DNA of 64,000 nucleotides from Aequorivita sp. H23M31 (GTDB lineage Bacteria > Bacteroidota > Bacteroidia > Flavobacteriales > Flavobacteriaceae), in contig NZ_CP034951.1 in assembly GCF_004022485.1 (NCBI RefSeq), positions 3,224,001-3,288,000 on the forward strand. The letters are read 5' to 3'. The position numbers were made by a program, and so were the translations under genes. The notes beneath the pieces were generated by a model. That model ran no database searches. It had not been told where the DNA came from and was given only the letters and a program-made list of their open reading frames with translations. This document shows, piece by piece, positions 16,420-24,769 of this stretch (the stretch's first letter is position 1; the number at the start of each line of letters is the position of its first letter).

Positions 16420-18489
16420 ATGGAAAATAAAGCAATTACCAAAGACATACTCAAAAAAGCCTTCAAAACCCTCGTCACCGCTAAAGCAATGACGGAGATC
16501 TATGAGAAGAATTTTAAGGCCGTTTCAAAATACGTGCACGCTACCTCGCGCGGGCATGAGGTGATTCAAATTGCCGCGGGAATGCAACTTTTGCCGCAGG
16601 ATTATGTTTTTCCCTATTATCGCGACGACTCAATTCTGCTTTCCATAGGAATGACTCCCTACGAATTGATGCTGCAAGTTTTAGCAAAAAAAGACGATCC
16701 ATTTTCGGGCGGGCGAACCTATTATTCCCATCCCAGTCTTCGTGATGATGACAAACCCAAAATTCCCCATCAAAGTTCCGCTACCGGAATGCAAGCTATT
16801 CCCGCCACAGGGGTTGCTTTGGGGTTTTGGTACAAAGAGTCTTTTAATTCAGAATTCAGAATTCAGAATTCAGAATTCCCTGTGGTTGTCTGTAGCCTTG
16901 GTGATGCCTCCGTTACCGAAGGAGAAGTTGCCGAAGCATTTCAAATGGCCGTATTAAAAAAGTTGCCGATCCTGTATTTGGTGCAGGATAACGGCTGGGA
17001 TATTTCTGCCAATGCGGAGGAAACCAGAGCACAAGATGCCTTTGAATATGCCAGAGGGTTTAAGGGTCTGGAGGCTGTGACTATCGATGGCACCGATTTC
17101 GAAGAGAGTTATAATACACTTCAAGATGTAATCTCAACAATTAGGACAGAACGCAGACCGTTTTTGGTTCACGCGAAAGTACCGCTGTTAAACCACCATA
17201 CCTCGGGGGTCCGAATGGAATTTTATCGCGATGATCTGGAGGAAGCGCGTTCTCGTGATCCATATCCAAAAATGGTGAAATTGCTTCTGGAAAACGATTT
17301 TGAGCAGAAAGAACTGGATGAAATTGAAAACGAAATCCAAATCGAAATCGAAAAGGATTTAAAGAAAGCTTTTCAGGCTGAGGATCCCAAACCAGAAGAT
17401 CTTTTTACACACGATTTTGCTCCCACAGAAATTACTGAGGAAGTAGGGGAAAGAAGTCCTGAAGGAGCAGAGAAAGTTGTGATGGTGGATTGTGCTCTTT
17501 CGGCTTTGGAAGAAATTATGCGCAAACATCCTGAGTCACTTTTATACGGTCAGGACGTAGGACGAAGATTGGGCGGCGTTTTCCGTGAAGCGGCAACTTT
17601 AGCTGAAAAATTCGGAGATAATCGCGTTTTTAATACCCCAATTCAAGAGGCATTTATCGTTGGAAGTACTGTGGGAATGAGTGCGGTGGGACTAAAGCCT
17701 TTTGTGGAAGTGCAATTTGCGGATTATATTTGGCCGGGACTCAATCAGCTTTTTACCGAAGTTTCACGTAGCTGCTATCTTTCCAATGGAAAATGGCCCG
17801 TTTCCATGGTTCTTCGTGTGCCTATCGGCGCGTATGGTAGCGGGGGTCCATATCACTCTTCTTCAGTAGAAAGTGTGGTAACCAATATCCGCGGACTTAA
17901 AATAGCTTATCCGAGTAATGGAGCCGATTTAAAAGGGTTGCTAAAAGCCGCTTATTACGATCCGAATCCTGTTGTCATTTTTGAACATAAAGGACTTTAC
18001 TGGAGCAAGGTAAAAGGAACTCAAGGCGCGACTTCGGTGTTGCCAGCAGAGGATTATATATTGCCATTTGGAAAGGCTTGGGTACTTCAGGAAATTTGGA
18101 AACAGGAAGATGAGGAAACGCTCTCAATAATAACCTACGGAATGGGTGTACATTGGGCGATGAATGCTTCCGAAGAACTTGATATGCAGGACAGGATTGA
18201 AGTTGTAGATCTTAGAACCTTGCATCCCTTGGATTATGAAACGGTTTTCAAGTCGGTCAAGAAATGTGGAAAATGTTTGATCGTCACGGAGGAACCTTCC
18301 GAAAATGGTTTTAGTAGAGGTCTTCAAGGGAGAATTCAAGAGGAATGTTTCCAGCAACTCGATGCACCCGTAATGCTGATCGGCTCCGAGAATATGCCCG
18401 CAATTCCGCTAAATTCTACTTTGGAAGAAACGATGATTCCTTCTACTGAAAAAGTGAAAGGGAAAATTTTGGAGGTATTGGGGTATTGA
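16420..18489 (+). CDS. 2-oxoisovalerate-type dehydrogenase E1, alpha and beta subunits fused
   Basis: A 689-aa thiamine-diphosphate enzyme that decarboxylates branched-chain 2-oxoacids and loads the lipoyl group of E2. The alpha part carries the ThDP motif GDASVTEG (161-168) to QDN (189-191). The beta part starts near residue 360 and contains YGQDVGRRLGGVF and RVPIGAYGSGGPYHS. I chose the ATG at 16420 (MENKAITKD) because the frame upstream to 16360 is made of the right arm of cassette B. Residues 142-153 (FNSEFRIQNSEF) are an insertion encoded by a 7-bp repeat (CAGAATT x4), between the WYKES segment and PVVVCSLG, a place where relatives have no such motif. Confidence 0.92.
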   Translation: MENKAITKDILKKAFKTLVTAKAMTEIYEKNFKAVSKYVHATSRGHEVIQIAAGMQLLPQDYVFPYYRDDSILLSIGMTPYELMLQVLAKKDDPFSGGRTYYSHPSLRDDDKPKIPHQSSATGMQAIPATGVALGFWYKESFNSEFRIQNSEFPVVVCSLGDASVTEGEVAEAFQMAVLKKLPILYLVQDNGWDISANAEETRAQDAFEYARGFKGLEAVTIDGTDFEESYNTLQDVISTIRTERRPFLVHAKVPLLNHHTSGVRMEFYRDDLEEARSRDPYPKMVKLLLENDFEQKELDEIENEIQIEIEKDLKKAFQAEDPKPEDLFTHDFAPTEITEEVGERSPEGAEKVVMVDCALSALEEIMRKHPESLLYGQDVGRRLGGVFREAATLAEKFGDNRVFNTPIQEAFIVGSTVGMSAVGLKPFVEVQFADYIWPGLNQLFTEVSRSCYLSNGKWPVSMVLRVPIGAYGSGGPYHSSSVESVVTNIRGLKIAYPSNGADLKGLLKAAYYDPNPVVIFEHKGLYWSKVKGTQGATSVLPAEDYILPFGKAWVLQEIWKQEDEETLSIITYGMGVHWAMNASEELDMQDRIEVVDLRTLHPLDYETVFKSVKKCGKCLIVTEEPSENGFSRGLQGRIQEECFQQLDAPVMLIGSENMPAIPLNSTLEETMIPSTEKVKGKILEVLGY
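16843..16879 (+). repeat. Heptamer repeat inside the E1 coding region
   Basis: AATTCAG is repeated four times, then ends in AATTCCC. The same repeat type appears as an intergenic tract at 40356-40387, just after the M23 peptidase gene. Here it adds about 12 residues and keeps the frame. Confidence 0.85.
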
Positions 18490-18682
18490 TGGAAGGAGGC
18501 TTTAAGCTATCGCATTTTTAGTATTTTAGGATTGTTTAAAAAATTGAATTTCAGACTTATTTTTTTAAATTGATTATTTAATTTTGAATAGGAGATAGTC
18601 CTTTTATGGATTTGTCATAATTTAAATATTAAAAAGGAAAGTCAATTTAATTAAATCTATGTCGAATTAAACACACTCAAAA

Positions 18683-20290
18683 ATGAAAACAATTACTTCA
18701 ATTTTGATTCTTTTATCCATATTTACCGCTACTGCACAATGGACTACGGATACAGATCAAAATACACTTGTGGCCGAATCTGGAGAATTGGATGTGCTTG
18801 CTCGCGGCACTTCAGATGGTCAAACCTATGTTGTTTATTGGAAAAATGTACCAGCACCAACCTTTATCGAATTGCGATTGCAGGTTATGGATGCCGACGG
18901 TAATCGAAAATTTGGTGATGACGGAATGTTGGTAAGCGATCAGATACCCATGGGTTCCTATACCGTTACTATGAGTGCTACTGTTGATTCTGATGACCAT
19001 TTATATATCGGGGCCACGGGGACAGGAGGTGGAAATCCTGCCTTTGTTTTTAAAATGGATGTAGATGGCAACCATTTATGGGGTACAAACGGAGTTCAGG
19101 TGGGCAGTGGAAATGTTGTTACGGTCTTGCCTTTGACAAATAATCAAGCAATTGTAAGCTGGATGGGTTCTTCTGGAGGAGTGATGCAGAAATTTGACGA
19201 AACCGGAGCACCAATATGGGCTGCTGAGAAACCAATAGAGGGAGCAAGTGCTACCGTGCCCGGAAATCTTTTCGAACTTTCTGATGGAAATTATATTGTC
19301 GTTTTTCATTCCTTATTGTTCGGGATCAATTCTAATTTATATGCCCAGCGTTATGATAGTGATGGAGACCCGGTTTGGGGAGCTCCAGTTCAGCTTTCAA
19401 ATAGTGCCACCGCTTTTAACCAATCATATTCAGGTCTTCAGGATGGTAATATAGTTTATATGGGATATTTCGCCTCGCAGGGAACACGTTTTGATTCCTA
19501 TTTACAAAGAATTAATCCTGATGGAACCTTGCCTTGGGGAATCAATGGGGCTGATTTCGACACGAACCAAACCAATTATGAAATGGAAACCGAAATAGCT
19601 TTTGAGGAGGGTTCTGGAAATATTTGGGCAATCGCAACGTATCGTGATCAAAGCCAAAATGAACGCGGAGAATATGTGCAAAAGTTTAATAAAGACTCTG
19701 GAGAGGGTTTGTTATCGGAAAATGCAAAAGTGGTATATCCCATTGGAAGTGAGAAATCGCATGCAGGTGAACTTCGATTAAGAAATGGAAATCCTCTTTT
19801 TCTAATTGAGGAAGGAAATAATAATGGTGCAATGCCGACAGTTTTAAATGCCGTTTATTTAGATGAAAACGGGGATTTTGGTTGGGATACACAAACAATT
19901 CCAATGGCTACTTTTGCTGCAAGCAAGCATAGAATCACCTTTACTAGGGAAGGTAATATGCAAAATGTGGCCATATTTGCTGAAGACAAGGGCGAAGGTT
20001 TAAAAATATACGCCCAGAATTTGGTGGATGATACGGTGGGAATAGATGATTATAATACATACTCATTATTCTTCGCTAATCCCGTAAATGATGAAATGCT
20101 GATAGATAGTGATTCCGCCATAAATAGAGTTTCAATTTATAATGCTTTAGGACAAGAGGTGTTCGGTTCTAAATACAATGCAGAAAAATCCGTTTCGATA
20201 GATACCCAAAGCTGGACTGCGGGCATCTATTTTATGTCTATTTCCACAGAGAATGGAATCCAAAAAGGAATTAAATTAATTAAACAATAG
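18683..20290 (+). CDS. Secreted beta-propeller-like protein with type IX sorting tail
   Basis: A 535-aa exported protein. Residues 1-18 (MKTITSILILLSIFTATA) are a signal peptide. The body has repeated segments of the form DADGNRKFGDDGM, DVDGNHLWGTNGV, DSDGDPVWGAPV and NPDGTLPWGINGA, which suggests a repeated-blade structure. The last 80 residues (SLFFANPVND, VSIYNALGQEVF, WTAGIYFMSIST, KGIKLIKQ) form a type A T9SS sorting domain, so the protein should be secreted through PorSS and attached to the surface or released. The T9SS assignment is strong; the role of the body is unknown. Confidence 0.85.
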   Translation: MKTITSILILLSIFTATAQWTTDTDQNTLVAESGELDVLARGTSDGQTYVVYWKNVPAPTFIELRLQVMDADGNRKFGDDGMLVSDQIPMGSYTVTMSATVDSDDHLYIGATGTGGGNPAFVFKMDVDGNHLWGTNGVQVGSGNVVTVLPLTNNQAIVSWMGSSGGVMQKFDETGAPIWAAEKPIEGASATVPGNLFELSDGNYIVVFHSLLFGINSNLYAQRYDSDGDPVWGAPVQLSNSATAFNQSYSGLQDGNIVYMGYFASQGTRFDSYLQRINPDGTLPWGINGADFDTNQTNYEMETEIAFEEGSGNIWAIATYRDQSQNERGEYVQKFNKDSGEGLLSENAKVVYPIGSEKSHAGELRLRNGNPLFLIEEGNNNGAMPTVLNAVYLDENGDFGWDTQTIPMATFAASKHRITFTREGNMQNVAIFAEDKGEGLKIYAQNLVDDTVGIDDYNTYSLFFANPVNDEMLIDSDSAINRVSIYNALGQEVFGSKYNAEKSVSIDTQSWTAGIYFMSISTENGIQKGIKLIKQ

Positions 20291-20310
20291 AATTAAGATT
20301 CCCAATTTAT

Positions 20311-20370
20311 CTTCGTGGCTTTGCGTCTTTGCCTTAAAAATACCGCTTGCAAAGACGCCAAGTCGCAAAG
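20311..20370. repeat. Solo hairpin of the 'TTTGCGTCTTTGC' family
   Basis: GCGTCTTTGC (20323-20332) pairs perfectly with GCAAAGACGC (20349-20358) across a 16-nt loop, with more matches outside. It lies between two convergent genes, so it may terminate transcription. The sequence is related to the hairpins that bound the GxxExxY pseudogene at 24 kb, so it looks like a cassette end without cargo. Confidence 0.75.
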
Positions 20371-20382
20371 TACTATTTGAAT

Positions 20383-20997
20383 TTAGTTAGCTTTCTTTAA
20401 ATCTGGATAGAAGGTAAGATATAATTGTTGGGGTTCGGTTCCTTTTTCCGTCAGGACAATTCCGTGACATTTTCCATCTTCTCCTATTTCAAAACCTATT
20501 CCTTCTACTGTAGAGTAGAGTATATAATTATGATCTTCAGAAGTAAAATCTCCTACTTTATTTAGTTTATAGTTAATTTCTATTTCATCTAGAGTACTAT
20601 CCACAGCCAAATTATCATTAGTTTTATAATCTGGAGATAAAGTGCGTATCGCTTTGATTCTAGAGAAATCTTCCACACCCATTTGGGTAGTTGTGTAAAT
20701 GCTCAATTGATCTTTTGACCCTTGATGCCAAGTGGCAACCGCTTTTCCCATTGCGGCATCTCCTGAATCTGGTTTGCCAAGACTGTCTTTTACGGCAGTT
20801 GAATTTTCATTTAATATTATGTTTCCCAATCTTTTCCCGGGAATAATTTCATGCTGATAATCAGTTTTATTATTTTCAGTTGATGTGATATTTTCCACAA
20901 CGGGTCCATTATCGGAGACAGTTGGATTTATTTCTTTATGTTTATTCTTACAGCCAAAAAAGAGGGTGATTAAAAAGATGTAAATTAGATTTCTCAT
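20383..20997 (-). CDS. Lipoprotein of unknown function
   Basis: A 204-aa lipoprotein. The frame extends 26 codons upstream, but the ATG at 20997 is the likely start because it gives a clean signal MRNLIYIFLITLFFGC, with the lipobox cysteine at residue 16 followed by KNKHKE. The mature part has repeated two-part patterns: GKRLGNIILNENSTAVKDSLGKP and VEGIGFEIGEDGKCHGIVL, seen in proteins that report a change in a stored value. I do not recognise a named family. A strong - strand terminator lies 40 bp upstream of this start, so it has its own promoter. Confidence 0.7.
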   Translation of the reverse strand: MRNLIYIFLITLFFGCKNKHKEINPTVSDNGPVVENITSTENNKTDYQHEIIPGKRLGNIILNENSTAVKDSLGKPDSGDAAMGKAVATWHQGSKDQLSIYTTTQMGVEDFSRIKAIRTLSPDYKTNDNLAVDSTLDEIEINYKLNKVGDFTSEDHNYILYSTVEGIGFEIGEDGKCHGIVLTEKGTEPQQLYLTFYPDLKKAN

Positions 20998-21033
20998 GAT
21001 TATTGTGTTGGGTTCTAACATTAAAAATACAAA

Positions 21034-21060
21034 CAAAAAAAGTCCACCGAAGTGAACTTT
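21034..21060 (-). terminator. Intrinsic terminator with UUCG tetraloop
   Basis: Read on the - strand, AGTTCAC-TTCG-GTGGACT forms a 7-bp stem (one G-U pair) with a UUCG loop, followed by a run of T. It would stop transcription coming from the DUF4136 lipoprotein gene. Confidence 0.85.
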
Positions 21061-21166
21061 TGATTTGTTTAGCATTCTAGCCTATCAATTAAAGCCAGAT
21101 ATAGGACTGCAAGAATTTCAATTTCATTGAAAACACTAGTGGTGCGAAAAAGTCTAATTCTCTTGG

Positions 21167-21230
21167 TTTTACCATAAATACACGAAAAAGTTATAAAAAA
21201 ATTCGTGTGCTCGTGGTAAACTATTGTCGG
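21167..21230. repeat. Interspersed hairpin repeat
   Basis: TTTACCA...ACACGAA (21168-21186) is mirrored by TTCGTGT...TCGTGGTAAA (21213-21230). The TTCGTGTGCTCGTGGTAAA end is the same style as the other intergenic hairpins here (20.3, 24.0, 24.4 kb). No gene lies in 21076-21280. Confidence 0.65.
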
Positions 21231-21280
21231 AGAACACATCTTCCGCTTTTAAAAACCCTTGTAATTATAGGATTAGTGGT

Positions 21281-21820
21281 TTATTTTTTAGCTGCACCTG
21301 GAGGATATTTTTCCAAGATCTTGTTTACAATTTCTTGAATCCGTGCTTCTTTCTTCTCCATATTCTGGGTCACCAGATCGGCACTTCCCATTCCTTGCCA
21401 TACCAGGTTATTCGTCTTGGCATCGATCAAGTCAATAAATAAAGTGCCTTCGGCGGTTTGGGAAACACTGCTTCCACCGTAATAACTTCCATAGTACCAA
21501 GGATTCCAGCCCCAACCGTACCCGAAATTATTGTTATATACGTCCACACGCTGACTTTCTTTGGTAAAGATGCTCACCAATAAATCTGGAGTTTCGGACT
21601 TGGTCATTCCTTTGGCTATCAATTCATTCTCAATGTTCCTAAGAATGCGTTTTTTGTCCAAATCACTTATTTGTGCTTTATCTATTCCTGGCTTATAAAA
21701 TGCGAAGGAGTGATATTGATTGAAGTTTACTTCTTTGTCATAGTCTGATGCCACTTTAACCGTGGAGCATGAGGTCAGTACAAAGAGAAGCAATAGCGGA
21801 AAAAATTTAAGTGCTTTCAT
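21281..21820 (-). CDS. DUF4136 lipoprotein
   Basis: A 179-aa lipoprotein with signal MKALKFFPLLLLFVLTSC (lipobox LTSC). The mature part follows the DUF4136 pattern: VASDYDKEVNFNQYHSFAFY at the start, ILRNIENELIAKGM, then an aromatic/glycine loop (YGWGWNPWYYGSYYGG) and TLFIDLIDAKTNNLVWQGMGSA. These are outer-membrane-facing lipoproteins with unknown function, widespread in Bacteroidota and Proteobacteria. A terminator lies 220 bp downstream. Confidence 0.88.
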   Translation of the reverse strand: MKALKFFPLLLLFVLTSCSTVKVASDYDKEVNFNQYHSFAFYKPGIDKAQISDLDKKRILRNIENELIAKGMTKSETPDLLVSIFTKESQRVDVYNNNFGYGWGWNPWYYGSYYGGSSVSQTAEGTLFIDLIDAKTNNLVWQGMGSADLVTQNMEKKEARIQEIVNKILEKYPPGAAKK

Positions 21821-21888
21821 ACTGGTTTTTTTTAATACGAATCCGTGAAGTTTTTAAAGTTCTTGAATTCATTTTGGGTTAATGAGTG

Positions 21889-23943
21889 TTATTTAAATAG
21901 ATCGTCATTCACGTAATTTGGAAGGGTGACTTTTAATTGGGGGTTGTTTTCCATCGCCCTTTTTATTGCGAAAACTGCTCCGTCATTTCGTGCCCAACTG
22001 CGGCGCGATATTCCGTTGTTTACATCCCAAAAAAGCATGCTTTCCAAACGTCGTTGTGCATCGCTACTACCATCAAGAACCATTCCGAAACCTCCGTTTA
22101 TAACCTCGCCCCAACCTACGCCACCACCATTATGGATGCTTACCCAAGTCGCACCACGGAAGCTATCGCCAATCACATTTTGAATGGCCATATCTGCTGT
22201 AAATCTGCTGCCATCGTAGATATTGGAAGTTTCCCGATAAGGAGAATCCGTTCCCGAAACATCGTGATGATCGCGCCCTAAAATAACAGGCCCTATTTTT
22301 CCTTCGGAAATAGCTTTGTTAAAAGCGGAAGCGATTTTTATTCTTCCTTCGGCATCGGCGTATAAAATTCTTGCTTGCGAACCGACAACCAGTTTGTTTT
22401 CTTGGGCGCCTTTAATCCAAGTTATATTATCCTGCATTTGTTGCTGGATTTCTTTAGGTGAATTTTTCATCATTTCTTCCAAGACCTCACAGGCAATTTC
22501 ATCCGTTTTTTGAAGATCTTCAGGTTTTCCCGAAGCACATACCCAGCGAAAGGGACCAAATCCAAAATCGAAACACATTGGACCCATAATATCCTGAACA
22601 TACGAAGGATATCTGAATTCCGATTGAGGTCTCGACTGCGCTCGACCTGACTGCGCTCGACCTGACTGCGCTCGACCTGACTGCGCTCGACCTGACACGG
22701 GCTTATCATTCATTATATCAGCGCCTGCACGGGAAGCTTCCAAAAGAAAAGCATTTCCATAATCGAAAAAGTAGGTGCCTTTTGCTGTGTGCTTATTGAT
22801 GGCATCTACCTGTCTTCGAAGACTTTCCTGAACTTTTTCTTTAAAGAGTTCCGGGTTACTACCCATCATTTCGTTAGATTCTTCATAAGTCATCCCAACT
22901 GGATAATATCCGCCCGCCCAAGGATTGTGAAGGGAAGTTTGGTCACTTCCCAAATCGATATGAATATTTTCTTCCGCAAATTTCTCCCATACATCTACAA
23001 TATTTCCATCGTAAGCGATAGATACGGTTTCTTTATTCGAAACTGCTTCTCTCACTCGAACGCACAGTTTATCCAAATCTGAAATTACTTCATCTACCCA
23101 TCCTTGGGAATGACGAGTTTCAGTGGCTTTTTTATTTACTTCGGCACAAACCGTTACGCAACCTGCTATATTCCCTGCTTTTGGTTGGGCACCGCTCATT
23201 CCTCCTAGACCAGCGGTTAGAAACAAACCTCCTTTTGTTTCTTTTTTAATTTTTCTAAAACCGTTTAATACCGTAATCGTTGTTCCGTGAACGATTCCTT
23301 GTGGACCAATATACATATAGCTTCCCGCCGTCATTTGTCCGTATTGGGTTACGCCAAGTGCATTAAATTTTTCCCAATCGTCCTGACTTGAATAATTTGG
23401 AATCATCATTCCATTGGTTACTACAACTCGTGGGGCATCTTTATGAGAAGGAAATAAACCCATGGGATGGCCGGAATACATCGCCAAAGTTTGTTCATCT
23501 GTCATTTCTGAGAGGTATTTCATCGTCAACAGGTATTGCGCCCAGTTTTGGAAAACCGCTCCATTTCCGCCGTAGGTGATTAGCTCGTGTGGATGCTGGG
23601 CAACGGCATAATCCAAATTGTTTTGGATCATCAGCATAATTGCTTTTGCCTGCTCCGATTTACCCGGATATTCTTCCACAGGTCTGGCATACATTTTATA
23701 TTCTGGTCGGAAACGATACATATAAATACGACCGTATTTTTCCAGTTCTTCTCTAAATTCAGGTAGTAATTCCGCGTGAAGTTCCGGTTCAAAATATCGA
23801 AGTGCATTCCGTAAGGCAAGCTCTTTTTCTTCTTCAGATAAAATCTCCTTCCGTTTTGGAGCGTGATTCACAGTTTTATCATATTCCTTTTTCTCTGGAA
23901 GAGTTGATGGAATGCCTTGTTGTATTTGTTCTTTGAAATCCAT
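21889..23943 (-). CDS. hutU: Urocanate hydratase with repeat-derived insertion
   Basis: HutU converts urocanate to imidazolone propionate in histidine degradation, using tightly bound NAD. The 684-aa protein shows the family motifs TYGGNGAVFQNWAQYLLTM, YGQMTAGSYMYIGPQGIVHG, the NAD-site stretch FLTAGLGGMSGAQPKA, the conserved DIMGPMCFDFGFGPFRWVC with the catalytic-region cysteine, and GGGVGWGEVINGGFG. Residues 417-436 are SGRAQ repeated four times, encoded by a perfect 15-bp repeat. They lie just before the conserved FRYPSYVQDIMG, where relatives have only a short loop. The 15-bp unit keeps the frame whatever the copy number. No other hut genes are visible in the window. Confidence 0.95.
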   Translation of the reverse strand: MDFKEQIQQGIPSTLPEKKEYDKTVNHAPKRKEILSEEEKELALRNALRYFEPELHAELLPEFREELEKYGRIYMYRFRPEYKMYARPVEEYPGKSEQAKAIMLMIQNNLDYAVAQHPHELITYGGNGAVFQNWAQYLLTMKYLSEMTDEQTLAMYSGHPMGLFPSHKDAPRVVVTNGMMIPNYSSQDDWEKFNALGVTQYGQMTAGSYMYIGPQGIVHGTTITVLNGFRKIKKETKGGLFLTAGLGGMSGAQPKAGNIAGCVTVCAEVNKKATETRHSQGWVDEVISDLDKLCVRVREAVSNKETVSIAYDGNIVDVWEKFAEENIHIDLGSDQTSLHNPWAGGYYPVGMTYEESNEMMGSNPELFKEKVQESLRRQVDAINKHTAKGTYFFDYGNAFLLEASRAGADIMNDKPVSGRAQSGRAQSGRAQSGRAQSRPQSEFRYPSYVQDIMGPMCFDFGFGPFRWVCASGKPEDLQKTDEIACEVLEEMMKNSPKEIQQQMQDNITWIKGAQENKLVVGSQARILYADAEGRIKIASAFNKAISEGKIGPVILGRDHHDVSGTDSPYRETSNIYDGSRFTADMAIQNVIGDSFRGATWVSIHNGGGVGWGEVINGGFGMVLDGSSDAQRRLESMLFWDVNNGISRRSWARNDGAVFAIKRAMENNPQLKVTLPNYVNDDLFK
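22636..22695 (-). repeat. 15-bp repeat x4 inside hutU
   Basis: CTGCGCTCGACCTGA is repeated four times without a mismatch (22636, 22651, 22666, 22681), preceded by the partial unit CTCGA. The core TCGACTGCGCTC is shared with the 98-bp array at 5.6-6.3 kb and the array at 57.6-58.0 kb. Confidence 0.95.
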
Positions 23944-23957
23944 GATTTTATTTATTC

Positions 23958-24465
23958 TTCTCTGCGTACTCTGCGCCTCCGCGGTGGAATTTTTACCGCA
24001 AAGGCGCAGAGGTACGCGGAGTTATAAGTTGTTTACAATTCTTTAAGCCCGTCCACCAATTTAACCGAATTGAAATTGATTAAGAGTCCGAGCTTTATTC
24101 CTTTTAATTTTAGATATGTCAATATTTGAGCCGTGTGAATAGGTGCTAGGGCATCGACTGATTTTATTTCGATAATAACCTTATTTTCTACAATCATATC
24201 AATTCTATAACCAGCATTCAGCTTAATTTCTTTATAAACTACAGGTTTGTTCTTTTACTTCAAGCCCCATCAATCTTAACTCGTGCGCCAAACAAATCTC
24301 ATATGTACTTTCCAGTAAACCAGGTCCAAGTTGTTTATGGACTTCTATACAAGCTCCTATTACTTTTGAAGAAAGTTCGTTTTCAGTCATATCTAATATT
24401 TCTCTTTGCGTTCTCTGCGTCTTTGTGGTGAAAGATATTACCACAAAGACGCTAAGAGCGCAGAG
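23958..24465. mobile_element. Hairpin-bounded cassette C carrying a GxxExxY gene
   Basis: Two hairpins bound one broken gene. The left has CTCTGCGCC (23969-23977) against GGCGCAGAG (24003-24011). The right has GCGTCTTTGTGGT (24417-24429) against ACCACAAAGACGC (24440-24452), a perfect 13-bp stem. The outer sequences (CTCTGCGTACTCTGCG, TTTGCGTTCTCTGCG) are versions of one repeat. The unit lies between hutU and the DUF5522 gene; the DUF5522 stop codon begins 1 bp beyond the right hairpin. Confidence 0.75.
24033..24390 (-). pseudogene. GxxExxY-family protein, frameshifted
   Basis: Starting at MTENELSSK (24390), the product matches GxxExxY (TIGR04256) proteins, which have a PD-(D/E)XK nuclease-like core: [21 protein letters not shown], then [13 protein letters not shown]. 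At about 24243-24248 the A run is two bases too short (or one too long), and the frame ends at a false stop. In the shifted frame the rest follows: [28 protein letters not shown], then [17 protein letters not shown] to the true stop at 24033-24035. Translation further upstream ([10 protein letters not shown]) is hairpin sequence and is not part of the gene. The whole gene is present apart from the frameshift. Confidence 0.85.
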
Positions 24466-24642
24466 TTATGGACTTATTATTTTTCCTGTTTTCTTATCAA
24501 ACCCATACGGACAATGCCTACATCCACTTTGGCAACAGTAGCCACGTTTTAAATGGTATTGTTCGGTAAAGCATTTATAACCTTCTGGCGTGAGATAATA
24601 ATCACCGTCTTCAATTTCAATTTTTTTCTTCGGAAATAACAT
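24466..24642 (-). CDS. DUF5522-type cysteine-cluster mini-protein
   Basis: A 58-aa protein that begins MLFPKKKIEIEDGDYYLTPEGY and contains RGYCCQSGCRHCPYGF. The C-C-x3-C-x2-C spacing suggests a bound metal or Fe-S site. This matches the DUF5522 pattern as I recall it; its function is unknown. A CAAAAATA box (24647-24654; TATTTTTG on the - strand) is only about 5 bp upstream of the ATG, so the mRNA may have almost no leader. The alternative is a longer transcript from further upstream. Confidence 0.75.
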   Translation of the reverse strand: MLFPKKKIEIEDGDYYLTPEGYKCFTEQYHLKRGYCCQSGCRHCPYGFDKKTGKIISP

Positions 24643-24745
24643 TTTACAAAAATAAGGATTTCAACATTGAAAGTTTACCAATTGTTTTAAATACGGCGAA
24701 GGATGGATTGCAATTCAATTATAGCATTTTCGCCTAAAATAACCG

Positions 24746-24753
24746 TAATTTTG
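24746..24753 (+). promoter_or_regulatory. Putative promoter of era
   Basis: TAATTTTG fits the TAnnTTTG -7 consensus and is 17 bp before the era start codon, so the leader would be about 10 nt. No clear -33 TTG is visible at 19-23 bp upstream. Confidence 0.5.
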
Positions 24754-24769
24754 TGAAAAATCAAAGATT

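Noticed and set aside
21926..22281. Open frames on the + strand under hutU
   Set aside because: Shadows of the conserved HutU C-terminus; no start signal or family match.
24391..24444. N-terminal extension of the GxxExxY frame ([10 protein letters not shown])
   Set aside because: This is the translated right hairpin, a common false extension; MTENELSSK is the natural start.
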